A stretch of 64,000 bases of DNA from VYFG01 sp965204165. GTDB taxonomy: Bacteria; Pseudomonadota; Gammaproteobacteria; Arenicellales; Poriferihabitantaceae. How positions within the stretch are numbered: the stretch's first letter is position 1; the number at the start of each line of letters is the position of its first letter. Location: contig OZ241969.1 in NCBI GenBank assembly GCA_965204165.1, forward strand, positions 2,294,001 to 2,358,000, given 5' to 3'. Position numbers and translations under genes: made by a program. Shown piece after piece: positions 43,435 to 52,475 of this stretch. The notes under the pieces were generated by a model. It was not told the origin of the DNA and did not search any database. It saw only the letters and a list, made by a program, of their open reading frames with translations.

Positions 43435-44625
43435 ATGACCAGTCAGAATCCGGTGTTTATCCCCGGACCGACCAATATTCCGGAACGGCTTCGCCATGCG
43501 ATGGACATCCAGACGATGGACCATCGCTCGCTCGGGTTCGCCGAAATGCTCGGACCGCTGCTCAGCGATCTGAAGACGGTATTCAGAACGACTTCCGGCC
43601 AGGTCATCACATTTCCCGCCTCGGGCACCGGCGGTTGGGAAGCGGCGATCACCAACACGCTTTCCCCGGGCGACGGGGTTCTGGCCGCGCGCCATGGCAT
43701 GTTCTCCCATCGCTGGATCGATCTGTGCCGGCGGCACCGGATGGACGTGGATGTAATCGACTGTGAGTGGGGGACGGGCGCGCCGGCGGACCTTCTCGGC
43801 GAGCGCCTTGCGGACGACAGGCGCCACAGGATCAAAGCCGTCCTGGTCACCCACAACGAGACGGCGACCGGCGTCAGGTCCGATGTGGCCGCGGTTCGCC
43901 GTGCCATGGATGCCTGCGGCCATCCCGCGATGCTGTTTGTGGACTGCGTCTCGTCGCTGGCCTCGATGGACTTCCGCATGGACGAGTGGGGCGTGGACGT
44001 GGCGGTGGCGGGCTCCCAGAAGGGCTTCATGCTTATTACCGGCATGGCGATCATCGGCGTCAGCCGGAAAGCCCTCGAGGCCGCCGGGAGGGCGGACTGT
44101 CCGAGGACCTTCTTCGATTTCGGCGACATGGCTTCCGCCAATGCCGCGGGAGGCTATCCATACACGCCGCCCCTGCAGATTCTGAACGGTCTTCGTTCAA
44201 GCCTGGATATGCTGCTTGAGGAAGGTCTGGATAATGTGTTCGCCCGGCACCACCGGATCGCCGAGGGAGTACGGGAGGCGACCCGTGCCTGGGGACTTGC
44301 GCTCTGCGCCCGGTCGCCGGAACTCTACTCGGACACGGTCAGCGCAGTCCGCGTGCCCGGGGGTTTCGATTCCGAGGAATTGACCGGCCACCTGTTCGAT
44401 ACCTATGCCATGTCCTTCGGTATCGGTCTCGGGCCGCTGGCGGGAAAGGTCTTCCGCATCGGTCATCTCGGCGCCATGACGGACGTGATGGCGCTTTCCG
44501 GGATCGCTGCCGTCGAGATGGCAATGGCGGATCTCGGCTACCCGGTGGAACTCGGTTCGGGTACGCGGGCAGCCCAGGAATACTACCGCCACACGGCACG
44601 CCCGGTGCTTTCCGGGGCCGCATGA
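43435..44625 (+). CDS. bhcA: L-aspartate:glyoxylate aminotransferase-like protein, beta-hydroxyaspartate cycle
   Basis: The protein has 396 residues from the ATG at 43435. It is a class V aminotransferase of the serine-glyoxylate type: FIPGPTNIPERLRHAM, the FPASGTGGWEAAI cofactor loop, HNETATGV, DCVSSLASMDF and the PLP lysine in AGSQKGFML. In BHAC the enzyme makes glycine from glyoxylate with aspartate as donor. Assignment as bhcA rests on its place as first of four genes whose enzyme classes match the cycle in the order bhcA-B-C-D. A serine- or alanine-glyoxylate aminotransferase remains possible from the sequence alone. Confidence 0.82.
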   Translation: MTSQNPVFIPGPTNIPERLRHAMDIQTMDHRSLGFAEMLGPLLSDLKTVFRTTSGQVITFPASGTGGWEAAITNTLSPGDGVLAARHGMFSHRWIDLCRRHRMDVDVIDCEWGTGAPADLLGERLADDRRHRIKAVLVTHNETATGVRSDVAAVRRAMDACGHPAMLFVDCVSSLASMDFRMDEWGVDVAVAGSQKGFMLITGMAIIGVSRKALEAAGRADCPRTFFDFGDMASANAAGGYPYTPPLQILNGLRSSLDMLLEEGLDNVFARHHRIAEGVREATRAWGLALCARSPELYSDTVSAVRVPGGFDSEELTGHLFDTYAMSFGIGLGPLAGKVFRIGHLGAMTDVMALSGIAAVEMAMADLGYPVELGSGTRAAQEYYRHTARPVLSGAA

Positions 44626-44636
44626 GGACATCCGCC

Positions 44637-45611
44637 ATGAATGATCCGGCAAGGGACCTGTGCATACCGACATTCGATGACGTGATGATCGCGCACGAGC
44701 GAATTGGGCCGCATGTCCACAGGACGCCGGTGATGACGTCGGGCTGCATCGACCGGCTTGCCGGCGCCGTGCTGTTCTTCAAGTGCGAGAACCTCCAGAA
44801 GGCGGGGGCGTTCAAGGTGCGCGGCGCCTCGAACGCGGTGTTCGGGCTCGACGATGAAAAAGCCGTACGCGGCGTAGCCACCCATTCCTCCGGGAACCAT
44901 GCGCTGTCGCTTTCCTACGCCGCCGGCAGGCGGGGGATTCCCTGCCACGTGGTGATGCCGCACACGGCGCCCGATGCAAAGAAGAGTGCGGTACGGGGCT
45001 ATGGCGGCATCATCACCGAATGCGAGCCCTCGACATCTTCGCGCGAGTCCGTGTTCGCGGAGGTGCAGTTGGCTACAGGGGCGGAATTCGTCCATCCCTA
45101 CAACGACCCGCGGGTGATTGCCGGCCAGGCGACCTGCTCCAGGGAACTTGCCGAACAGGTCAAGGGCCTGGATGCCGTGATCGCGCCGATCGGGGGTGGC
45201 GGACTGGTTTCGGGCACCTGCCTCACCTTGTCGAGCATGAACCCGGATATCGAGATCTACGCCGCCGAGCCGGAGCAGGCGGACGATGCCTGCCGAAGTT
45301 TCAGAGCCGGTCGCATCATCGCGGACGATGCGCCAGAAACCGTCGCGGACGGGCTCAAGGTTCCACTCAAGGAACTGACCTGGCACTTCGTGCGGAACCA
45401 TGTCGCCGACATCCTGACCGTGGGCGAGCAGGAAATCGTCGACGCCATGAAGCTTGTCTGGAAGCGCATGAAGCTCGTGATTGAGCCGTCGAGCGCAGTT
45501 GCCCTTGCGGCCGTCCTCAGGCACCCGGACACGTTCTTCGGCAAGCGTGTCGGAGTATTTTTCACCGGCGGCAATGTCGATCTCGACAGGCTGCCATGGA
45601 TACCGGCATAG
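44637..45611 (+). CDS. bhcB: Beta-hydroxyaspartate dehydratase-like PLP enzyme
   Basis: The protein has 324 residues from the ATG at 44637 (GAGGA 8 bases ahead; an ATG at 44622 overlaps the bhcA stop). It is a serine/threonine dehydratase-family fold-II enzyme with the PLP lysine in KAGAFKVRGASN, SSGNHALSLSYAA and the phosphate loop APIGGGGLVSG. The third step of the beta-hydroxyaspartate cycle is dehydration of beta-hydroxyaspartate to iminosuccinate, done by an enzyme of this class. Threonine dehydratase or serine racemase is the alternative if it stood alone. Confidence 0.82.
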   Translation: MNDPARDLCIPTFDDVMIAHERIGPHVHRTPVMTSGCIDRLAGAVLFFKCENLQKAGAFKVRGASNAVFGLDDEKAVRGVATHSSGNHALSLSYAAGRRGIPCHVVMPHTAPDAKKSAVRGYGGIITECEPSTSSRESVFAEVQLATGAEFVHPYNDPRVIAGQATCSRELAEQVKGLDAVIAPIGGGGLVSGTCLTLSSMNPDIEIYAAEPEQADDACRSFRAGRIIADDAPETVADGLKVPLKELTWHFVRNHVADILTVGEQEIVDAMKLVWKRMKLVIEPSSAVALAAVLRHPDTFFGKRVGVFFTGGNVDLDRLPWIPA

Positions 45612-45636
45612 GCCGGACAAACGAACCGGAGTAAAG

Positions 45637-46803
45637 ATGAACTTGACGATTGAAAATCCACCAGAGCTCGAAGTCGGATTCGATGTGCCGGCCGCCGTGG
45701 GCATGCACGAGAGCGAGATCCAGACGCCCTGCCTGATCCTCGATCTTGACGCCCTGGAACGCAACATCAGGAAAATGGGCGACTATGCCCGGAGCCACGG
45801 CATACGCCATCGCGCGCACGGGAAGATGCACAAGTCGGTGGATGTGGCCAGACTGCAGGAACGGCTGGGCGGAGCGGTCGGGGTATGCTGCCAGAAAGTC
45901 TCGGAAGCGGAGGTATTCGCCCGCGGGGGCATCAGGGACGTACTGGTCTCGAACCAGGTGAGGGATTCCCTGAAGATCGACAGGCTCGCGCGGATTCCAT
46001 TGTCGGGTGCGCGGATCATCGTCTGTGTCGACGATGTCGGCAATGTCGCCGACCTCTCTGCCGCTGCCGGCAAGCATGGAACGCAGATCGAGTGTCTCGT
46101 CGAGATCGATTGCGGCGCCGGACGCTGCGGCGTCGGCTCTGCCGACGCGGCGCTGGAGATCGCAAGGGAGGTTGAGGCCGCGCCCGGGCTCCGGTTCACC
46201 GGACTTCAGGCCTATCAGGGCGCTATGCAGCACTTCGAGAGTTACGAAACCCGCAGAGCCAGGATGGGGCAGGCCCTTGCTATCGTAAGGGATGTGGTTG
46301 CGGAACTTGATTCCGCAGGGCTGTCTCCCGAGCTGGTCACCGGCGGAGGCACCGGATCCTATTACTTCGAGACCGCTTCTGGCGTCTACAACGAACTCCA
46401 GTGTGGATCCTATGCCTTCATGGATGTGGACTATGGTCGCATTCTCGACCGGAACGGCAAGCGCATCGACCAGGGGGAGTGGGAAAACGCGCTGTTCATT
46501 CTGACCTCGGTCATGAGCCATGCAAAGCCGGACAGGGCCATTTGCGACGCCGGCCTCAAGGTGCAGTCGGTGGACAGCGGCCTGCCGGTGGTCTTCGGCC
46601 GCGATGACGTGAAATACGTCAAGTGTTCCGACGAGCACGGCGTTCTCGAAGATCCGGGCGAGGTGCTCGGGATCAATGACAGGCTGCGCCTCGTGCCCGG
46701 ACACTGCGATCCGACCTGCAACGTGCACGACTGGTATGTCGGAGTGCGCGGCGGCAAGGTCGAGACGGTGTGGCCGGTCAGCGCCCGCGGAAAGGCCTAC
46801 TGA
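45637..46803 (+). CDS. bhcC: Beta-hydroxyaspartate aldolase-like PLP enzyme
   Basis: The protein has 388 residues. It belongs to the D-threonine aldolase/alanine racemase N-terminal fold: TPCLILDLDALERNIRKM, the PLP lysine region HRAHGKMHKSVDVARLQ, EIDCGAGRCGV, and the C-terminal metal site region PGHCDPTCNVHDWYVGVRGG with the His/Cys pair typical of D-threonine aldolases. In BHAC it condenses glycine and glyoxylate to beta-hydroxyaspartate. The N-terminal 25 residues before SEIQTPCLI extend beyond the usual start. Confidence 0.82.
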   Translation: MNLTIENPPELEVGFDVPAAVGMHESEIQTPCLILDLDALERNIRKMGDYARSHGIRHRAHGKMHKSVDVARLQERLGGAVGVCCQKVSEAEVFARGGIRDVLVSNQVRDSLKIDRLARIPLSGARIIVCVDDVGNVADLSAAAGKHGTQIECLVEIDCGAGRCGVGSADAALEIAREVEAAPGLRFTGLQAYQGAMQHFESYETRRARMGQALAIVRDVVAELDSAGLSPELVTGGGTGSYYFETASGVYNELQCGSYAFMDVDYGRILDRNGKRIDQGEWENALFILTSVMSHAKPDRAICDAGLKVQSVDSGLPVVFGRDDVKYVKCSDEHGVLEDPGEVLGINDRLRLVPGHCDPTCNVHDWYVGVRGGKVETVWPVSARGKAY

Positions 46804-46846
46804 GGTACGGACGGATGTCTTCAGGAACAATTCCCGGGACGGGACG

Positions 46847-47833
46847 ATGAAAGCCGGTCAACCCGGTGTACTGATCGTCTCCGAGGCCGACTGTCGGCGG
46901 TTGGTTGACCATACGGCGGCATTCGCCGCGGTCGAGGCCGTATTCGGTTCGATGGCACGTGGCGATGCAGTCAACTTTCCGGTGGTCCGCGAGGCGCTCG
47001 GCCATGCCGGCGCAATCTACGGCTTCAAGTCCGGCTTCGACCGGGACGTACCCGCACTTGGCGTCAAATCCGGCGGATACTGGCCCGGCAACGGGGAGGC
47101 CGGTTTGACCAACCACCAATCCACCGTGTTCCTGTTCGATCCGGACACCGGCCGGCTCAGGGCACTGGTGGGCGGGAACTATCTCACTGCAGTGCGCACC
47201 GCGGCCGCAACCGCGATCTCGATCAATGGCCTCGCCCGCACGGATGCAAAGGTGCTTGGAATGATCGGCGCGGGCCACCAGGCCCCGTTTCAGTTGCGTG
47301 CCGCCGCCGGACAGCGGAATTTCGAAAAGGTCGTTGCCTGGAATCTGCACCCCGAGAAGCTGCCCGGGCTGCGCGCCGTCGCCGAAGGGATCGGGCTGCC
47401 TTTCGAGTCGGTTCCGGTGCGGGAGGTCGGCGCGCAGGCGGATGTGATTGTCACGATCACATCAAGCTTCGAGCCCCTGCTGATGGCCGACTGGATCAGG
47501 CCGGGCACCCATCTTGCCTGCATGGGTACCGACACCCGAGGCAAGCAGGAAGTCGATGCCGGGCTGGTGGCGTCTGCATCCGTGTTCACCGACGAGGTCG
47601 CGCAGTCCGTCTCCATCGGCGAGGCACAGCACGCCTTCAATGCGGGAACCATCATGGAGGACGATATCGTTTCCATCGGGGACGTGATCAACGGGACCCA
47701 TCCCGGCCGTACTTCCCCGGAGGAGATCACTCTTTTCGACGGCACCGGGGTCGGACTGCAGGATCTTGCCGTGGCCGAGGTTGCCTCCAGGAAAGCGGAG
47801 AAAGGCGGTGATGCTGTCGTCGTCAGCCTCTGA
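46847..47833 (+). CDS. bhcD: Iminosuccinate reductase-like protein (ornithine cyclodeaminase family)
   Basis: The protein has 328 residues in the ornithine cyclodeaminase/mu-crystallin family. GFKSGFDRDVPALGVKSGGYWPGN carries the substrate lysine region, VGGNYLTAVRTAAATAISI follows, and the Rossmann loop is MIGAGHQAPFQLRA. In BHAC this enzyme reduces iminosuccinate to aspartate, regenerating the amino donor for BhcA. It is the last of the four genes; 101 bp separate it from a convergent VOC gene. Confidence 0.82.
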   Translation: MKAGQPGVLIVSEADCRRLVDHTAAFAAVEAVFGSMARGDAVNFPVVREALGHAGAIYGFKSGFDRDVPALGVKSGGYWPGNGEAGLTNHQSTVFLFDPDTGRLRALVGGNYLTAVRTAAATAISINGLARTDAKVLGMIGAGHQAPFQLRAAAGQRNFEKVVAWNLHPEKLPGLRAVAEGIGLPFESVPVREVGAQADVIVTITSSFEPLLMADWIRPGTHLACMGTDTRGKQEVDAGLVASASVFTDEVAQSVSIGEAQHAFNAGTIMEDDIVSIGDVINGTHPGRTSPEEITLFDGTGVGLQDLAVAEVASRKAEKGGDAVVVSL

Positions 47834-47934
47834 CTCCGGGAAAATATTGAGCCTGATGAGCTGCTGGATGTTTTACAAACATAAGCAACGGACAGATTAT
47901 TTTTCAGCAAAGTCCGGCTAGGAGGCAGAACCCG

Positions 47935-48594
47935 TCAAGTGGACAATTCGACCTCGCCGCCGGGGGTGCTGATGCGGGCAACGAGCCGGGCCGCGGCCGG
48001 GTCGCTCACCCCCTCGATCAAGACTGCGGTATCGGCGCCGATGGCTGCAAGCAGCCCCTGCAGCCACTCGGGGTAGGGATGGTATAGGCTCAGGGACTTG
48101 AGCCGGCATCCCAGGTCCGGCATGCGTGACGCCGGATGGAACTCCATCTGCCATTGGATACACAGCGGAAAGAACCCGCCGGCGAACAGACGTCCGTCAT
48201 CCGGAAGGGCAACCTTCCAGCGAAGGTCGTCCCTCCGGGCCTCCAGGACTTCCCCCACGACGATCCGTGTCGATGCCAGCAGGGTTTCCAGGCTCTTCGT
48301 ATTGACGGCCCAGGTCAGGAGCCGCGGGGCATCCGCGAGGCCGCGGATCACCGACGGGTCATCCAGGCCGAACCATCGGGGTTGCGCGGGCGGTGTCATC
48401 TCGGGGTTGACCGCGATGATCTCAAGATACACGTCGTCCCCGAGGGCCATCACCCGGTTATGTGTGCCCATCATTTCGTGGCGGCCGCCGAGAGGCACCC
48501 GCACGCCGAGCCTCGTTTCCACGAAGTCCGCGCCCTCGTCCAGGGAGCGGGCGGCAACGACGACATGGTCAAGCCGGGTCCGGGGTCTGTTCAT
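47935..48594 (-). CDS. VOC (glyoxalase-like) family protein
   Basis: The protein has 219 residues from the ATG at 48594. RTRLDHVVVAARSLDEGADFVETRLGV is the glyoxalase-like domain start, and HEMMGTHNRVMALGDDVYLEIIAVNP follows. Proteins of this type bind metal and act on varied small molecules. It overlaps the dehalogenase-like gene by 4 bp, so the two are co-translated. Confidence 0.8.
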   Translation of the reverse strand: MNRPRTRLDHVVVAARSLDEGADFVETRLGVRVPLGGRHEMMGTHNRVMALGDDVYLEIIAVNPEMTPPAQPRWFGLDDPSVIRGLADAPRLLTWAVNTKSLETLLASTRIVVGEVLEARRDDLRWKVALPDDGRLFAGGFFPLCIQWQMEFHPASRMPDLGCRLKSLSLYHPYPEWLQGLLAAIGADTAVLIEGVSDPAAARLVARISTPGGEVELST

Positions 48595-49304
48595 CCTTCC
48601 AGCTGCTCGGCAAGGTCGATGAAGTCCGTGGCCACGTAGGTATAGTCGTTTTCCGCCACGAGATCGAAATCCTGGTCCGGCCCGTATTCCGTCGGGCGGG
48701 GCACGAAAGCAGTGGCAAGTCCGAGGGCCCCGGCGGCGACAAGGTCGCTGTTGTGGGCTGCCACCATGCAGCACTGCTCCGGCGCGAGGCCGAGCATCCT
48801 GACCGATTCCAGGTACGCCCCGGGCTGCGGCTTGTAGTGCCGGGTCACCTCGGCGCCGAGCACCATGTCCCAGGGCAGGGAGGAAAACCTGGCCATGTTC
48901 ACGATCAGTGCAACGTTGCCGTTGGAGCAGGTGGCAATGACCCGGGTTTCCTTCATCCTGGCAAGTCCCGCCGCCGCGTCGGACCAGGGCCTGAGACGGT
49001 GCCAGACCCGGTTCAGCCGGTCCCGTGCAGGTTCATCCAGGTGATCCAGGCCGAATTCCGGGAGAAGCGTGTCCAGGCTTTCGCGGTGCAGCACGTCGAG
49101 AATGGTCCAGGGCCGCTCTCCGGTGCGCACCCTTTCCATGGCGGGCTGGTACATGCCGCGCCAGCGATCGGCAAACTTTTCCCAGTCCACGTCGATGCCG
49201 AGGCGCCGGTTCATGGCCAGGCCTTCCCCGACAATGGAGGCGCGCCAGTCCACGACGGTGCCGAAGACATCAAACAACAGCGCGCGAATGTCAGGCTTGG
49301 TCAT
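48591..49304 (-). CDS. Haloacid dehalogenase type II-like HAD hydrolase
   Basis: The protein has 237 residues. The HAD nucleophile is in LLFDVFGTVVDW, followed by TCSNGN (motif 2 Ser/Asn), HYKPQPGAYLESV (motif 3 Lys) and MVAAHNSDLVAAGALGLATAFV. This set matches L-2-haloacid dehalogenases rather than phosphatases. Haloacetate dehalogenation would give glycolate, one oxidation step from the glyoxylate used by the neighbouring bhc genes; this link is inference. Confidence 0.82.
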   Translation of the reverse strand: MTKPDIRALLFDVFGTVVDWRASIVGEGLAMNRRLGIDVDWEKFADRWRGMYQPAMERVRTGERPWTILDVLHRESLDTLLPEFGLDHLDEPARDRLNRVWHRLRPWSDAAAGLARMKETRVIATCSNGNVALIVNMARFSSLPWDMVLGAEVTRHYKPQPGAYLESVRMLGLAPEQCCMVAAHNSDLVAAGALGLATAFVPRPTEYGPDQDFDLVAENDYTYVATDFIDLAEQLEG

Positions 49305-49350
49305 CAGGGCATGCGGGGGCGGCGGTTTTCCGGGGTTTCATGCCCGGTGC

Positions 49351-50103
49351 CTATCGGGTGCCGGCGCTCCCGAGCAGTTCTTCCAGCATATCCATGACCA
49401 GGGCCAGGTCCTCCGGTCTGGACACCCTGTGTCCGGCATCCTTCAGCAGAACCAGTCGGACGTCGTCATGGGACAGTTGCCGCATGATTCGCAGGCTGGT
49501 TTCCCAGGGGACATCCGGATCATCCAGGCTGTGCAGCAACCGCACGGGGCAGTGTATATGGATGGTGTCGTCAAGCAGCAGATGCCGGCGTCCTTCCTCC
49601 ACCAGGCGCCGGGTGATGATATAGGGTTCATCGCCGTAATCGGAAGGCTGCTCGATCCTTCCCGAGTCCATCAGTACGGCCTGTTCCTCCGGGGACATTT
49701 CGCCCCACAGGAGTTCATCCGTGAAATCAGGGGCACTTGCAATGCCCACCAGCCCCGTCACCCGGACGGGGCGGGCCAGCGCCGCAAGCAACATGACCCA
49801 CCCGCCCATGGAGGATCCCACCAGGATCACCGGCCCCTCGGTCAGGCCATCGATCACCGACAGGGTGTCCCCCAGCCATTGGCCGATGGTGCCGTCCTCG
49901 AATTTCCCGTCGGATTCGCCGTGGCCGGAATAGTCGAACCTGGCGAAACCCTGTCCCCGTTCCCGGCACCAGGTATCCAGTGCCATGGCCTTGGTGCCCG
50001 CCATGTCCGACATGAACCCGCCACAGAAGATCACGGTGGGCTGCCGGCCTTCAACGACATTGGCGTGAATGTCGTATGAGCCTGAGCGTATGGTGCGGTG
50101 CAT
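49351..50103 (-). CDS. Alpha/beta hydrolase, ABHD10-like
   Basis: The protein has 250 residues. The nucleophile elbow GSSMGG is at about 95. CGGFMSDMAGTKAMAL and RFDYSGHGESDGKFEDGTIGQW resemble the ABHD10/acyl-glucuronide esterase group. The acidic residue in LHSLDDPDVPW and a His in DAGHRVSRPEDL complete the triad. It is the first gene of a small minus-strand cluster with the dehalogenase and VOC genes and reads out of an AT-rich region. Confidence 0.85.
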   Translation of the reverse strand: MHRTIRSGSYDIHANVVEGRQPTVIFCGGFMSDMAGTKAMALDTWCRERGQGFARFDYSGHGESDGKFEDGTIGQWLGDTLSVIDGLTEGPVILVGSSMGGWVMLLAALARPVRVTGLVGIASAPDFTDELLWGEMSPEEQAVLMDSGRIEQPSDYGDEPYIITRRLVEEGRRHLLLDDTIHIHCPVRLLHSLDDPDVPWETSLRIMRQLSHDDVRLVLLKDAGHRVSRPEDLALVMDMLEELLGSAGTR

Positions 50104-50291
50104 GGGGATTGGAAATGCGGGGGTTCAAAATTATTAAAGGAATTTCAACTTAGAATTGCCAAATATATTTATTTATATATTTGATATATAATAATAAAAT
50201 AAATTTTTGTTGAATTTTCATTGTTCCAATTCTAAGTCTCCGTAAGCATACTGCAAGCGAATTTAATTCAATATAGGCGCATCAGTAAGCA
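50104..50291. other. AT-rich intergenic segment with an 11-bp inverted repeat
   Basis: ACTTAGAATTG (50148-50158) and CAATTCTAAGT (50227-50237) flank about 68 bp of almost pure A and T. It lies between the alpha/beta hydrolase gene and the IS66-like element. It probably contains the hydrolase promoter. It could also be an easily melted site or the remnant of a small element; no coding content. Confidence 0.5.
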
Positions 50292-50299
50292 TGATCGTC
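50292..50299. repeat. TGATCGTC target duplication, first of three
   Basis: TGATCGTC at 50292-50299, 53404-53411 and 53546-53553. The first two flank the IS66-like element 2; the second and third flank a 134-bp small element with related ends. Confidence 0.92.
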
Positions 50300-50387
50300 G
50301 TAAGCCTTCGTTGGAGCCGTGACAGGCCCTGAAATAGTAACCGAAAAAGTTGCTTCCCGGGTCTGGTAACAGGGACGGATTTCGGCT

Positions 50388-52475
50388 ATGGTCCGGGCCA
50401 TGTCGATTTCGGAAAAAGCGGATGGAGTGTGCGCTGGGCCTGGGTCCGGGTGTGGCGCAGCCTGCGGGTCCTGCGCGTGGCGTGTCCTGTACGAGCAGGA
50501 GCGGGAGCGCGCGGATGCCCTGGAGGCCGAGTTCAGGGCACTGGTGAAATCGGAACGGGATGCGGCATATCGGGCGGGGTCGCTGGAATGCAAGCTGGAC
50601 CGGTGCCGGGACAGGGTGGCGGAGGTCAAGCGTGCGAACAGGCAGCTGAGGAGATATGGTCCCCGTCAACGGTTTTCGAAAGTCGTTCGGGAGCGGGACC
50701 TGGAGACGATACGATGGCAGCACAAGCGGATGAGCGAGTTGCACCGGAAGCTGCAATATTTTCGTCCTCTGGGGGAAATGCTGTTCACGACCATGCAGGA
50801 GGAGCGTCGGCTGCGGAATGCCCTCAAGTGGATGACGTGGAGCCGGGGTTGCCGGGACTGGCAGTTGGCGAAGCTGGGCAGAGCCCTGTCGAAGCTGTCG
50901 CAAAAGCTGTCCGACAGTCAGGAGGACCTGCGCCGTGCGCTTCGCCGATCCCGGCGGCAGAAATCCACGATCCGGTTGGTGTCGAGGGAGAACGCCAGGC
51001 TGCGCCGGCGGGACAGGGCGTCCGTGCGGCGGATCGGGGCCCTGGAGGCGGAACTGGCGAAGGTGCGGGCCGGCCGTGCGGTGCTGTCGAACAGGCTCTA
51101 CGGCAGGAAGAGCGAACGGCAGGAGAGGCCGGGGACCGGACGGCCGCGCGGCCATCAGCGCGGCAGGGCCGGGCATGGCCGCACGCCGAGGCCGCAACTG
51201 GAAGAGCGGGTGGAAGAGCGCAACCCGCCGGCGGATGCCCGCAAGTGCGGCCGGTGCGGGGAAGCCTACGTGCGGAACGGGGCCGAGGTGTCCACCCTGG
51301 TGGAAATCGAGGTGAAGGCGCACCGGCGGGTGATCCGACGCCCCCGCTGGCGGCGCGGATGCGCATGCGGGGGGCCTGTGGAAGTGCTGGCGCCCCCGGC
51401 GCCGAGGCTGTTCCCCTGCACCCACTACGGGACGGGGTTCTGGGCCTGTTTCCTGTTCGAGAGATATGACTGCCTGCGTCCTCTGGAACGGGTGGCCGTC
51501 TGGATGTCGGACCATGGGCTGGCGGTTTCCCCGGGGACGCTGGCGGACAGCGTGAGACGGTTCGAGCCGCTGTTCGGCCCGATCGCGGAGGCGATCCTGG
51601 CGCGCCAGAGGGAGGACGGCCTGCGTCAGGCGGACGAGACCACCTGGCGGGTGGAGGAACTCCGCGGAGAGGACCGTTCGAGCCGGGCCTGGCTGTGGGT
51701 GTCGGCCACCAACGAGGCGGCAACCTTCCATATCGATCCGTCGCGCAGCGTCGATGCGGCGGCGAAACTGTTTGCCGGGCTTGACCTTTGCACGGTGATC
51801 GTCTGCGACCGCTACAGCGTCTACAAGGCGCTGGCGCGCATGCTGGGCGGGATGGTGGTCCTGGCGTTCTGCTGGGGGCATGTCCGCAGGGATTTCATCG
51901 ATGGCGCGGCCGGCCAGGAACGGCTGACGGCATGGTGCCGGAAGTGGATCGAACTGATCGCGGAGCTGTATCGCCTGAATGGCGAGCGGCTCGCGCATTA
52001 CAGGCCGAACCGCAAGCGCCGGACGGCGTCGTTCGTGAAGGCGGACAGGAAATTGCGGGCGGCGCTGGACGGCCTCTTCGCGGAGGCGGAACGGGAACTG
52101 TGCGGGTTGCCGGAAGGCGCTCGGGAAGCCAGGGCCCTGCGTTCCCTGCTGAATCACCGCGAGGGGCTGAGCGTGTTCGTGGACCGGCCGCAGGTGCCGA
52201 TGGACAACAACTTCTCCGAAAGGCTGCTCCGTGGCCCGGCGATCGGGAGGCGGCTTTCCCTGGGGTCGGACAGCGTACGGGGGGCCCGGTTCACGGCGGT
52301 GATGTACTCGGTGGTCGCCACCCTCAACCTGAACGGGATCGATGTCCTGCGTTGGCTGAAGGGGTGGCTGGAAGCCTGCGCGGGCAATGGCGGGCGGCCG
52401 CCGGACGACCTGTCTCCATGGCTGCCGTGGAAGATGGGCAGGAAGCGACGGCGGGAACTGGCGGCGGCACCATGA
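50388..52475 (+). CDS. IS66-family transposase with long coiled-coil N-terminus
   Basis: The protein has 695 residues, about 200 longer than a usual TnpC. The first 250 residues are charged and strongly helical (ERERADALEAEFRALVKSERD, RALSKLSQKLSDSQEDLRRA), probably coiled coil. Then come LYGRKSERQ, the zinc ribbon CGRCGEAY, and the DDE core with RQADETTWRVEE, VIVCDRYSVYKAL and PMDNNFSERLLRGPAIGRR. The C-terminal segment NLNGIDVLRWLKGWLEAC is IS66-typical. An internal start at 50400 is possible. The stop overlaps the DUF4338 start (ATGA). Confidence 0.92.
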   Translation: MVRAMSISEKADGVCAGPGSGCGAACGSCAWRVLYEQERERADALEAEFRALVKSERDAAYRAGSLECKLDRCRDRVAEVKRANRQLRRYGPRQRFSKVVRERDLETIRWQHKRMSELHRKLQYFRPLGEMLFTTMQEERRLRNALKWMTWSRGCRDWQLAKLGRALSKLSQKLSDSQEDLRRALRRSRRQKSTIRLVSRENARLRRRDRASVRRIGALEAELAKVRAGRAVLSNRLYGRKSERQERPGTGRPRGHQRGRAGHGRTPRPQLEERVEERNPPADARKCGRCGEAYVRNGAEVSTLVEIEVKAHRRVIRRPRWRRGCACGGPVEVLAPPAPRLFPCTHYGTGFWACFLFERYDCLRPLERVAVWMSDHGLAVSPGTLADSVRRFEPLFGPIAEAILARQREDGLRQADETTWRVEELRGEDRSSRAWLWVSATNEAATFHIDPSRSVDAAAKLFAGLDLCTVIVCDRYSVYKALARMLGGMVVLAFCWGHVRRDFIDGAAGQERLTAWCRKWIELIAELYRLNGERLAHYRPNRKRRTASFVKADRKLRAALDGLFAEAERELCGLPEGAREARALRSLLNHREGLSVFVDRPQVPMDNNFSERLLRGPAIGRRLSLGSDSVRGARFTAVMYSVVATLNLNGIDVLRWLKGWLEACAGNGGRPPDDLSPWLPWKMGRKRRRELAAAP

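Noticed and set aside
50268..52157. A 629-codon minus-strand frame over the IS66-like element 2 transposase
   Set aside because: Antisense to the transposase and crosses the transposon end and target duplication, so it cannot be an ancestral gene.
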